Source of the DNA: UBA4655 sp964585575
GTDB taxonomy: Bacteria > Planctomycetota > Planctomycetia > Pirellulales > UBA1268
Direction of reading: 5' to 3'
Length of the DNA stretch: 15,845 bases
NCBI GenBank assembly: GCA_964585575.1
Contig: CAZPEM010000074.1
Span: forward strand, 1-15,845
The notes under the pieces are model-generated. The model did no database searches. It was not told where the DNA came from and saw only the letters and a list, made by a program, of their open reading frames with translations. Numbering within the stretch: the first letter of the stretch is position 1; each line of letters opens with the position of its first letter. The position numbers and the translations under genes were made by a program. Positions 1 through 6,062 of the stretch are shown piece after piece.

Positions 1-181
1 TGCCGCCGAGCTTGATGACGGTGGTCGTGTCGCGGAACTTGCGGATCCAGCCGAGCGCCTCGATGAGCGTGTCGGCCTTCTGGATCGCCTTCTTCTGCGC
101 CGCCGTGATCGGCGCGACAGTGCTCGGAGCAGCCGTCGCAGGCGAACCGCCGGGGAGACTCTTTTTCGGGGGGGTCGGCAC
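1..181 (-). CDS. argB: Acetylglutamate kinase, N-terminal part (runs off the window)
   Basis: The visible 60 codons run from a GTG at 181 to the window edge. After a Pro/Ala/Ser-rich stretch of about 25 residues they read AQKKAIQKADTLIEAL, then WIRKFRDTTTVIKLGG. This is the typical start of acetylglutamate kinase, which phosphorylates N-acetylglutamate in arginine biosynthesis; the family usually has a helix ending in EALPYI followed by FRGKTIVIKYGG, the first nucleotide-binding glycine loop. GTG was chosen because the frame has no ATG further upstream that I could find and AAGGA (193-197) lies 11 bases before it. The low-complexity N-terminal extension is longer than in most homologues and may be partly untranslated. 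The catalytic remainder lies outside the window, so the symbol rests on this N-terminal match alone. Confidence 0.72.
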   Translation of the reverse strand, partial: MPTPPKKSLPGGSPATAAPSTVAPITAAQKKAIQKADTLIEALGWIRKFRDTTTVIKLGG

Positions 182-233
182 GTCGCGAACGGTCCTTGTC
201 GTGGAAAACCTGTTGCCGGAAGGAAAGCGGGAA

Positions 234-261
234 ATTGTAACACCCGGCGGACGCCGCCAAA
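234..261 (-). promoter_or_regulatory. Candidate promoter for argB
   Basis: On the minus strand TACAAT (239-234) is a five-of-six match to a sigma-70 -10 box, about 50 bases before the argB GTG. A weak -35-like TTTGGC (261-256) lies 16 bases further up. It sits just downstream of the terminator of the preceding transcription unit, where a new promoter would be expected. The -35 element is poor, so this is tentative. Confidence 0.35.
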
Positions 262-264
262 ACC

Positions 265-290
265 CGCACGGCCCCGTGGGCAGCCGTGCG
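265..290 (-). terminator. Hairpin terminator after the PEP-CTERM/DUF1559 unit
   Basis: CGCACGGC (265-272) and GCCGTGCG (283-290) form a perfect 8-bp GC-rich stem with a 10-base loop. Read on the minus strand the stem is followed by GGTTTTGG, a short T run. It lies 35 bases past the stop of the minus-strand DUF1559 gene and before the argB promoter, the right place for an intrinsic terminator. The T tract is short, so termination may be partial. Confidence 0.6.
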
Positions 291-324
291 ATCGGCAAAA
301 TCGCAAGCCGGCCGGGCCTCTCGG

Positions 325-1341
325 TCAGTCGGGGAGCACGTCCGCCTCGCCCCCGGCCCGGGTCGCGGCGGCCCTCCAGACCCCGAGATCGACCTCGTCA
401 CGGACGAACCGCAGCGAGCCGTCGGCCATGGCGACGTTCACGCCGCCGGCGTGCCGACTGCGGGCCGCCCGCCAGCCGTACGCGGCGTAGAGCCGGTCCA
501 TTCTTCCCTGAGGCGGGTTCATGAGCACGCCCATGCAGTCCATGGTCGCGGCGTTCGGCGGATGGCGATGGTTGTAGAGCGTCGTCCGGTATTCGCCGTT
601 GGCCCAGGAAAACCCGCGGGGGTCGCTGAAGTTCCAGACGGCCGTGGCGGCACACGACGACTCGGAGAGCGGCGCGGACATGACGAAGCGGTAGGCATTC
701 TCCGGCGTCACCGTGGCGCGATTCGTCGAGGCAGAGTCACCAAGCAGGCTCTCCGAGAACGCGATCGTCTTCGACAGGCCGTCGGAGACGTCCTTGGGCC
801 GCGTCCGCGAGTTGATGAAGAAGAGTCCGTCGGTGTCGTACGGCGTGCCATCGCCGCCGCTGCCCGTGCATCCGGCGTAGTTCGTCGGCCCGAAGATCGG
901 CGAGACCGCAATCCCGCGGTCGCTCGGGCAGAGAAACATGGGCACGACGATCTTCACGATCGGCTTGTTTTGCGGGGCGATGGCGTCGGGCCTGAGATCG
1001 ATGTAGAGCGGCACTGAGCGGTCGAGACCGTCGAGCAGTTCCTCCGCCTCGTAGTAGGGGGAGAGGTGGGCCAGCAACGACCAGCGGCAATGCTGCGCCG
1101 TCACCCTCGGATAGGCTGGAAACGCCCTCGCCTCCGAGCCGATTGGATAGCGGCCCAGAGCCGACTCGTGGTTTGCGAGGGCCACCGCGAGCTGCCGCAT
1201 GTTGTTCGCGCACGCCGTTCGTCGAGTCGTCTCGCGTGCCGATTGCACCGCGGGCACAAGCAGGCCCACGAGCACCCCGAGGATCGCGATGACGACGAGG
1301 AGTTCGACGAGCGTGACGCCGGAACGCCGCACGGGTTTCAT
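325..1341 (-). CDS. DUF1559 prepilin-like surface protein
   Basis: This 338-residue protein opens with MKPVRRSGVTLVELLVVIAI, a basic leader followed by a type IV prepilin/pseudopilin signature (G-x-TLVE then a long hydrophobic helix, about residues 8-30). The SARETTRRTACANNMRQL segment follows, typical of the DUF1559 family that is greatly expanded in planctomycetes. Near the C-terminus HAGGVNVAMADGS matches the family H-x9-DG motif. A prepilin peptidase would be expected to cut after the glycine and leave the protein anchored through its helix; the family's function is unknown. The ATG overlaps the stop of the upstream PEP-CTERM gene by four bases (ATGA, 1338-1341), with GGAGG just before it, so the two are probably translationally coupled. 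Confidence 0.9.
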   Translation of the reverse strand: MKPVRRSGVTLVELLVVIAILGVLVGLLVPAVQSARETTRRTACANNMRQLAVALANHESALGRYPIGSEARAFPAYPRVTAQHCRWSLLAHLSPYYEAEELLDGLDRSVPLYIDLRPDAIAPQNKPIVKIVVPMFLCPSDRGIAVSPIFGPTNYAGCTGSGGDGTPYDTDGLFFINSRTRPKDVSDGLSKTIAFSESLLGDSASTNRATVTPENAYRFVMSAPLSESSCAATAVWNFSDPRGFSWANGEYRTTLYNHRHPPNAATMDCMGVLMNPPQGRMDRLYAAYGWRAARSRHAGGVNVAMADGSLRFVRDEVDLGVWRAAATRAGGEADVLPD

Positions 1342-2402
1342 GACCTCCGAAGCCTGCCGCGAACCCGACGAAGGCAGAGCACCACGCCGGCCGCCGCCAC
1401 GAGGAGCATCGCACCCGGCTCCGGCACCGCGACGATCCCGCCGATCTGGCCGTAGGAGGCACCACCAAACGTGCCGAGCAGATTTCCCGAAGCACCGAAC
1501 CGGTAGATGAGCCCGGTCGCGCCAGAAACGCTTCCGACGAGCAAGCCGCCGTCGGAAAGCATTGCCAGCGGCCCGAGATAGTCGCCACCCGTCGACGCGA
1601 ACTCGATCGTGTTGGTCGATGTGTCGGGGTTCGTGAGGTCGTTGCGGTACACCTTCCCGTTCATCGCGCTGGCAATGTAGAGCGAGTTGCCGAAGAGGCC
1701 GAGCCCCGTGGGGCCGGAGAGCCCGCCTGTGCCCGTGCCGTCGGCCGCGACCGCCGACTGGTAGCCCCCGGAGCCGTTGAACTTCACGACGTTCCCGATC
1801 AGGGGGGGGAATGGCAGGACGAGGATGTCGTAGGTCGTGTTGCTCGCATAGAGCGTCCCGTCAGGCGCGACGGCCAGCCCGGTCTGGTAGTTCGGGCTCC
1901 CGCCAGAAGTGTAGTGCTGCACGGTCGGTGAGCCGCCATTCCAACCGATGACCTCGATCACCTGTCCCGACGGGTAGCCGACTACGGTGGCGCCCTTCTC
2001 GGGGTTACGGCCGACGAGCATCGAACCTCCCGGCGTGAACGCGATGGCCGTCGGCGACACGGCCCCGCCGCCGAAGACCGGATTCGTCCCGCTGAGCGTC
2101 ACGACCGACGACACGCTGCCGGTGGCCATGCTGTAGCGGCGTATGCTTCCGCCCCCGGTGTCGTCGCCGACGTACAGGTTGCCATCCGGCCCGAGGGCAA
2201 GCGCCGTCGGGCTCGAAAAGGTGCCTGCTCCAGCGCTGGGGAGGGCGGAGATCCCGCCCCCGGTCGTGTTGAACGTGTAGAGTCCGCCGTCCGTCCTGCT
2301 CACGAAATAGACGATCTCGGCGTCCACCCGGCCGGCTGAACCGATCGCGACCAGGGCAGCGGCGATGGGGATCAGGCTGCGAATCAACATGCGGTGAATC
2401 AT
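1338..2402 (-). CDS. PEP-CTERM sorted beta-propeller (NHL-like) secreted protein
   Basis: The protein has 354 residues from the ATG at 2402. It has a signal peptide (MIHRMLIRSLIPIAAAL, with a likely cut after GRVDA), then repeated blades with phrases such as GPDGNLYVGD, TPGGSMLVGR and APDGTLYASN, as in NHL/SMP-30-type six-bladed propellers. The C-terminus has the exosortase sorting signal: VPEPGAM, a hydrophobic helix and an Arg-rich tail. It should be exported, then processed and surface-attached by an exosortase encoded elsewhere. The frame is open 24 codons further upstream, but the 2402 start has GGAG at a spacing of 7 and a proper signal peptide directly after it. It is followed by an overlapping DUF1559 gene. 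Ligand or enzymatic activity cannot be told. Confidence 0.85.
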   Translation of the reverse strand: MIHRMLIRSLIPIAAALVAIGSAGRVDAEIVYFVSRTDGGLYTFNTTGGGISALPSAGAGTFSSPTALALGPDGNLYVGDDTGGGSIRRYSMATGSVSSVVTLSGTNPVFGGGAVSPTAIAFTPGGSMLVGRNPEKGATVVGYPSGQVIEVIGWNGGSPTVQHYTSGGSPNYQTGLAVAPDGTLYASNTTYDILVLPFPPLIGNVVKFNGSGGYQSAVAADGTGTGGLSGPTGLGLFGNSLYIASAMNGKVYRNDLTNPDTSTNTIEFASTGGDYLGPLAMLSDGGLLVGSVSGATGLIYRFGASGNLLGTFGGASYGQIGGIVAVPEPGAMLLVAAAGVVLCLRRVRGRLRRS

Positions 2403-2409
2403 GGGGGTG

Positions 2410-2413
2410 CTCC
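2410..2413 (-). promoter_or_regulatory. Ribosome binding site deciding the PEP-CTERM start
   Basis: GGAG on the minus strand, 7 bases before the ATG at 2402. It supports this start over the upstream in-frame ATG at 2474, which would put 24 Arg-rich residues before the signal peptide. Confidence 0.55.
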
Positions 2414-2510
2414 AGCGAATCGAACGGGGATCGGGGTCGAACCGTCCGCAGGCACGCGACCGCGCAGCAACCATCTCGTGGGGATCCAGGCATTCGGAGC
2501 GACGGAAAAG

Positions 2511-2551
2511 CCCTCGGCGTCGTCCGGCCGCAAAGCGGCCATGACCGAGGG
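2511..2551 (-). promoter_or_regulatory. Two-tier hairpin in the 5' leader of the PEP-CTERM gene
   Basis: An inner perfect stem GGCCGC-AAA-GCGGCC (2526-2540) is enclosed by a second perfect 7-bp stem, CCCTCGG (2511-2517) with CCGAGGG (2545-2551). Read in the minus direction the outer stem is followed by CTTTTCC. It lies about 110 bases before the PEP-CTERM start codon. It could be a transcription attenuator, a weak terminator for the tRNA transcript, or an RNA stability element. It did not match a riboswitch I know. Confidence 0.45.
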
Positions 2552-2634
2552 GGAACGTCCGTCGAATGAAGAAAAGCCAGCGTCCGAAACGAGACGGCGG
2601 CTACGCGTTCACGAGCAAATTCCGGGGAAAATTC

Positions 2635-2655
2635 CTGTCGCCTCCGCCGCGACAG
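2635..2655 (-). terminator. Hairpin downstream of tRNA-Gln, likely terminator
   Basis: CTGTCGC (2635-2641) and GCGACAG (2649-2655) form a perfect 7-bp stem with a 7-base loop. On the minus strand it is followed by GAATTTTCC, a short T run. It sits about 53 bases past the 3' end of the minus-strand tRNA, a plausible place to end that transcript. Confidence 0.45.
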
Positions 2656-2707
2656 ACGCCCTTTGGTATATCGGCCGGCTACCGCTCGGGCAAGTGCCGC
2701 CCCGAAA

Positions 2708-2778
2708 TTGCCCGACTAGGATTCGAACCTAGACAAAGGGAACCAAAATCCCTTGTGCTACCGTTACACCATCGGGCA
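2708..2778 (-). tRNA. tRNA-Gln (anticodon UUG)
   Basis: The minus strand folds as a full cloverleaf. The acceptor stem TGCCCGA pairs perfectly with TCGGGCA; the D arm is short; the anticodon stem AGGGA/TCCCT encloses the loop TTTTGGT with anticodon TTG (reads CAA, Gln); the T arm is CTAGG-TTCGAAT-CCTAG. The discriminator base is A and CCA is not encoded, so CCA must be added after transcription. It begins only 18 bases after the stop of the repeat-rich PEP-CTERM gene, so co-transcription with that gene is possible. Confidence 0.93.
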
Positions 2779-2796
2779 AAAAGGCTTTTCCGGACC

Positions 2797-4743
2797 CTAT
2801 CGTAGACGATTTCTCCAACGCGGTCCCGGGCTTGGGGCCTTTCGCGGCAGCCGCGTCGTGCCGGCTACGGCGAGCCCCAGGACGAGCATCACCCCGGCCG
2901 ACGGCTCCGGCACCGCGACGATGTTCACGAAGCTGCCCGCAGGCAGGTATTCGCCGGCAAAGTTCCCGCCGCCCAACGTCGCATCGTAGTCGATCAGCCA
3001 CGGCTGGCCGCCGACGGTAAAGATGCCCCCGTCGGCAACCGCCACGCCGGCGATCCTGAACAGGCCGCCATTCCACGCTCCGTCGTAGTTGACGAGCGAG
3101 AACATCGTGCCTTGGGGGAACGCGGGCGAACCCGCCGAAAGGTCGGTGATCGAGAGACCGACCGTGCCGGACAGCGAAAAGTCTCCTGCAACACGCAGCA
3201 GGTCCGCCGCCACTCCGACGGATGAATCGATCTCCATCGCGAGGGTCGAGCCGTCGAGCAACGTGACGGCCCCGGCGGAGAGGCTTTCGATGCTGTCACC
3301 CGGCGACAGCGTGCCGCCCGCGCCGATCGCAACTTCTCCGCCGATCGCGCCCGCTCCGCCGAGCAGGCCGCCCGAGCCGACCGAGACGGCCGTGCTGCCG
3401 AGAGCCCCGGCGACGATCAATCGGCCCGCCCCAACGACCGTCGGCCCCGAGGAGCTGCTCGTGCCCGAGAATGTGAACGTTCCACCACCGAGCAGGGACA
3501 ACGCCCCCGTTCCGCTGATGCTGTTCGAGATGGTCGCGGCCCCGGTCCTGTTGAAGATCAGCGACCCGTTGTTGACGAGGTCGGTCGCGAGCCAACCCGT
3601 CGAACTGCCGGTGCCGATCTGGAGCGTCCCGCCGGACTCGAGCGAGATCGTCCCGGAAGGCCCCCTCGAGAGCGTGCCTCCCACGACCACGACGCCCCTG
3701 GAGCCGCCGCTGCCGGAGATCGTGAGGGTGCCGGTGCCGGCCCCACCGACGGTGAGCGACGCGGCGTTGGAAAAAGTGCCTCCGGTAACGTTCACTGAAC
3801 CGCCTCCGCCGGCCGACGTGCCAATCGTACTGCTCATGAGCGTCGTGACCATTCCCCCCGTGACACTGACCGTGCCGGTGCCGGAGCGACCGACGAGCAG
3901 TGAAGCGGCATTGGCCCACGTACCGCCCCTGATGATCGCGATTCCCGTGCCACCCTGGTTGCCGAGGCTCCCGACGCCCGAGTTGCTGACCCGTCCGCCG
4001 TTGATTTCGAGCGTGCCGGTACCGACGCCACCCGTGTAGCCGCCGATGTAAAGCGGGCCGCCGTTGGTCCACGTGCCACCGCTCACGGTCACCGTCCCGG
4101 TACCGCCGGTGTTGCCGATGACTCCCGACGTGTTCGTCACCTCGCCGCCCGTCACTGTGAGCGAGCCGGGTCCGGAGAACCCGACGTGAAGCAGGCGAGA
4201 GTTGCTCCAGGTGCCGCTCGCCACCGTGGCCGCACCAAGGCCTCCTGCGGCGAGCCCGAGAAAGCCGTTTCCATTCGCGACGCGGCCTCCCATGACGGAA
4301 AGCGATCCCGTTCCGGAATGCCCCACCACCAACGCGTTCGCTCCACTGCTGCCGATCGTCAACTGGCCGGCGGCAACCGAAATCGCCAGATCGAATCGGC
4401 CCGTTCCCGAAGTCAGGCCCGTGAGGGCGACCGTCCCGGTGTTCGTCAGGGAGACCGCGCCGCTGCCGGAGATCGTGCCGCTCATCGTGAGCGAGGTCGT
4501 CCGGTTGAACCGGAGCGTGCCGTTGGCCACCACGTTGCCGGTGATCGTCGCCCCGTCTTCGATCACCGCCGTGTCCGCGGCGGCGATGGTGCCGCCTGTC
4601 CAGGGGGACGTGTAGGTCGTCGTGGCCGCAGGGGCCCGGGCCGGGAGGAGCCATGGCCATGCGAGCGAAGCGACCGTCACCAGACTGCGCCCGATCCATC
4701 GGCGTGCGGGGGAGATTCGACTCGTCGGCAGAGGTCGCGTCAT
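2797..4743 (-). CDS. PEP-CTERM protein with autotransporter-type beta repeats
   Basis: This 648-residue Gly/Thr/Ser-rich protein starts with a signal peptide whose hydrophobic core is about residues 19-33, with a cut near ARAPA-A. Residues about 138-344 hold four long repeats of roughly 47-51 residues, each with a GTGxLxVxGG pattern and then a GGTW/F-x-N end. Residues about 390-540 match autotransporter-associated beta-strand repeats (ISGTGALSLLGGG, then LGGAGAIGG and AGGTLSPGD). No outer-membrane beta-barrel is present. Instead the C-terminus carries VPEPS, a hydrophobic helix and a basic tail, so export through an exosortase is expected, giving a surface beta-solenoid. The tail runs about 12 residues past the usual end. 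There is no good Shine-Dalgarno site before the ATG. The 269-base stretch upstream holds nothing but the hairpin at 4966-4984. Confidence 0.87.
   Translation of the reverse strand: MTRPLPTSRISPARRWIGRSLVTVASLAWPWLLPARAPAATTTYTSPWTGGTIAAADTAVIEDGATITGNVVANGTLRFNRTTSLTMSGTISGSGAVSLTNTGTVALTGLTSGTGRFDLAISVAAGQLTIGSSGANALVVGHSGTGSLSVMGGRVANGNGFLGLAAGGLGAATVASGTWSNSRLLHVGFSGPGSLTVTGGEVTNTSGVIGNTGGTGTVTVSGGTWTNGGPLYIGGYTGGVGTGTLEINGGRVSNSGVGSLGNQGGTGIAIIRGGTWANAASLLVGRSGTGTVSVTGGMVTTLMSSTIGTSAGGGGSVNVTGGTFSNAASLTVGGAGTGTLTISGSGGSRGVVVVGGTLSRGPSGTISLESGGTLQIGTGSSTGWLATDLVNNGSLIFNRTGAATISNSISGTGALSLLGGGTFTFSGTSSSSGPTVVGAGRLIVAGALGSTAVSVGSGGLLGGAGAIGGEVAIGAGGTLSPGDSIESLSAGAVTLLDGSTLAMEIDSSVGVAADLLRVAGDFSLSGTVGLSITDLSAGSPAFPQGTMFSLVNYDGAWNGGLFRIAGVAVADGGIFTVGGQPWLIDYDATLGGGNFAGEYLPAGSFVNIVAVPEPSAGVMLVLGLAVAGTTRLPRKAPSPGPRWRNRLR
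3712..4332 (-). repeat. Four coding repeats of about 47-51 codons in the PEP-CTERM protein
   Basis: Residues 138-344 repeat the scheme L-x-VG-x-SGTG-x-L-x-V-x-GG-x-V-x-N, then IG-x(3)-GGTG, then V-x-GGTW-x-N. The units begin near LVVGHSGTG, LLHVGFSGPG, LYIGGYTGGVGTG and LLVGRSGTG, with a fifth partial unit at LTVGGAGTG. The copies have diverged clearly, so this is an old duplication rather than recent slippage. Confidence 0.7.
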
Positions 4744-4965
4744 GCGAGACGGGTTCTTCGAGGAACTGCCGCACCGCCACCAATGCCAGATCGACGAACC
4801 GATTCAATCGCCGCAGGGAAGCCAAGAAACCGGGGAGCGAGACGTCTGATCCTGGCGGAGGACCAGGAGGCGACGCCGAAGCAGACTGCCGCAAAAAGAA
4901 TGTCAGTGCGTCGGAAGGACGACGTTGACGGCTGCGAGCAGTAGCGTTTCCGGAAGGAGGATAAA

Positions 4966-4984
4966 CCTTGTCAACCCGACAAGG
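4966..4984 (-). terminator. Inverted repeat, probable terminator of the small 96-residue gene
   Basis: CCTTGTC-AACCC-GACAAGG is a perfect 7-bp stem with a 5-base loop. On the minus strand it is followed by TTTATCC and lies about 28 bases after the stop at 5013, which suits a weak intrinsic terminator. The minus strand also contains an exact TTGACA within the second arm, so a promoter or operator role for the downstream PEP-CTERM gene is an alternative; no matching -10 box is at proper spacing. Confidence 0.4.
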
Positions 4985-5012
4985 ACGGAAGTTACCCGTT
5001 CATCCCGGCCCG

Positions 5013-5303
5013 TCAATCCCCGCCGACGGCTGATCCCACCCCGACCGCCGTCGGGCTCGTTTCCGGGAAATCGTCGGCGAAATGGCTGAACGCGTTCTTG
5101 AGCAAACAGTCCCTCGCCCGAATGACGACCGCTTCGACCGACCTGCGAACCATCACCTCGCTGCCGTTCGAACCCCGAATCACGCGGAGCTTCGCAAGGG
5201 CCGCACCGACGATCACGACGGGGTCGCGTTCCAACGGAGTCAATCCGAGGATTTCGTGCGGGTTCTCAATCTCGCCGACAATGGAAGCGGGGGAGGGTAT
5301 CAT
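5013..5303 (-). CDS. Small conserved-looking protein with J-domain-like opening
   Basis: The 96-residue product begins MIPSPASIVGEIENPHEILG. NPHEILGL resembles the NPYEVLGL opening of J-domain-like helices, and what follows looks like two amphipathic helices (VVIVGAALAKLRVIRG and VRRSVEAVVIRARDCLL). The HPD motif of true DnaJ proteins is absent, so co-chaperone activity is unlikely. There is no signal peptide or membrane segment; it should be cytoplasmic. AAGGAG at a spacing of 9 before the ATG strongly supports translation. The gene is divergent from the ECF sigma gene, with 126 bases between starts. Function is unknown; a link to the sigma factor is only suggested by position. Confidence 0.68.
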   Translation of the reverse strand: MIPSPASIVGEIENPHEILGLTPLERDPVVIVGAALAKLRVIRGSNGSEVMVRRSVEAVVIRARDCLLKNAFSHFADDFPETSPTAVGVGSAVGGD

Positions 5304-5312
5304 GGCATGCGT

Positions 5313-5318
5313 CTCCTT
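5313..5318 (-). promoter_or_regulatory. Strong ribosome binding site of the 96-residue gene
   Basis: AAGGAG on the minus strand, 9 bases before the ATG at 5303. A nearer ATG two bases beyond the chosen one's codon boundary (5308) hits a stop after two codons, so 5303 is the useful start. Confidence 0.65.
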
Positions 5319-5330
5319 ACCCTTCTTGGC

Positions 5331-5373
5331 GAAAAAATCTGCTCGAGGGGAAAGAGCGACGATCCATTTTTTC
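5331..5373. promoter_or_regulatory. Nested inverted repeat between divergent genes
   Basis: GAAAAAAT (5331-5338) and ATTTTTTC (5366-5373) form a perfect 8-bp A/T inverted repeat. Inside it lies a smaller one, GCTC (5341-5344) with GAGC (5354-5357). It occupies the 126-base gap between the 96-residue gene and the ECF sigma gene, which must hold both promoters. It could be an operator, a bent-DNA element or a leader hairpin. No standard -35/-10 pair is clear here. Confidence 0.35.
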
Positions 5374-5416
5374 TTCTTTGCCAAAAAACCCCATCGTTCA
5401 AGGCGGCCGGGCGGAC

Positions 5417-5421
5417 GGAGG
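5417..5421 (+). promoter_or_regulatory. Ribosome binding site deciding the ECF sigma start
   Basis: GGAGG lies 8 bases before the GTG at 5430. The frame is open back to 5082, but the upstream part overlaps the divergent gene and does not resemble protein. Confidence 0.65.
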
Positions 5422-5429
5422 ACAACGCA

Positions 5430-6035
5430 GTGGATGCCGAGTCTCCGCTGGCGCAATCGCTCGCAAGCCTTGCCGAGGGCGACCTTTCGGCGAGGGAACG
5501 GCTCGTCGAGGCCTGCGTCGAGAGGCTGCGGCATCTGACCCACAAGATTCTCCGCCGGTATCCGGGCGTGCGACGCTTCGACGACACCGACGATGTGCTC
5601 CAAGGGGCTATCTTGCGGCTCCATCGGGCGCTGGGCCAGATGGCCTCGGCAGGGGAATCCCCCAGGTCGCTGATGGCCCTCGGCGCGACGCAGATTCACC
5701 GTGAGCTCGTCGATCTGGCGCGTCGCTACTCCGCCGCCTCCTCCTACGAGGCCAACCACGGCACAAACGTCTACCAAGATGCCGAAGGCAAGCGTCATTT
5801 CGTCGACGGCGTCGAGGCGGAGGAGGAACCGCTCGACCGATGGGAGCGGTTCCACGAGGCGATCGATCGGCTTTCCCCCGAGCAGCGGGAGGTGTTTCGA
5901 CTCGTCTGGTACATCGGTGCCGACCAGCGGACGATCGCCGGCATGCTCGGCTGTTCGGAGCGGACGGTGAAGACCTACTGGAGGCATGCCCGAGACGGCG
6001 TCAGGGCGGCCCTCGACGGCGAGGGTCCGGAGTGA
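5430..6035 (+). CDS. ECF-family RNA polymerase sigma factor
   Basis: The 201-residue protein has sigma region 2 at about residues 8-100 (RERLVEACVERLRHLTHKIL, then DDTDDVLQGAILRLHRAL, the core-binding part) and region 4 at about 145-197 (LSPEQREVFRLVWY, then the helix-turn-helix IAGMLGCSERTVKTYWRHAR). The long polar linker between them, with GTNVYQDAEGK, resembles planctomycete ECF groups. GTG was chosen because GGAGG precedes it at a spacing of 8 and the length then fits the family. It should direct RNA polymerase to a dedicated promoter set. It leads a probable operon with DUF1559 and cytochrome peroxidase genes. No recognisable anti-sigma gene adjoins it; regulation through the linker, the divergent small protein or a kinase is possible. 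Confidence 0.88.
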   Translation: MDAESPLAQSLASLAEGDLSARERLVEACVERLRHLTHKILRRYPGVRRFDDTDDVLQGAILRLHRALGQMASAGESPRSLMALGATQIHRELVDLARRYSAASSYEANHGTNVYQDAEGKRHFVDGVEAEEEPLDRWERFHEAIDRLSPEQREVFRLVWYIGADQRTIAGMLGCSERTVKTYWRHARDGVRAALDGEGPE

Positions 6036-6062
6036 TCGATCTGGGCGGCGGTCATTCGGGCT

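Larger units (their letters stand above)
2403..2707 (-). other. Non-coding leader between tRNA-Gln and the PEP-CTERM gene
   Basis: These 305 bases hold no convincing gene on either strand; short open frames here lack a ribosome binding site and protein-like composition. The stretch contains two hairpins listed separately (2511-2551 and 2635-2655). I could not identify a clear sigma-70 promoter for the downstream PEP-CTERM gene. Confidence 0.5.

Noticed and set aside
2511..2551. Known riboswitch such as cyclic-di-GMP
   Set aside because: The nested hairpin lacks the conserved core sequences of riboswitches I know; only the stems are supported.
3089..4039. 316-codon plus-strand open frame opposite the repeat-rich PEP-CTERM gene
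   Set aside because: Pro/Val/Glu-rich reverse reading of Gly/Thr repeats, with no ribosome site; a shadow.
3296..4894. 532-codon minus-strand frame whose first 55 codons look somewhat protein-like
   Set aside because: Most of it is a shadow of the PEP-CTERM gene; the first part has no ribosome site and no family resemblance.
5082..5429. N-terminal extension of the ECF sigma frame
   Set aside because: It runs through the divergent promoter region and the small opposite gene; GGAGG before the GTG at 5430 and the family length favour the short form.
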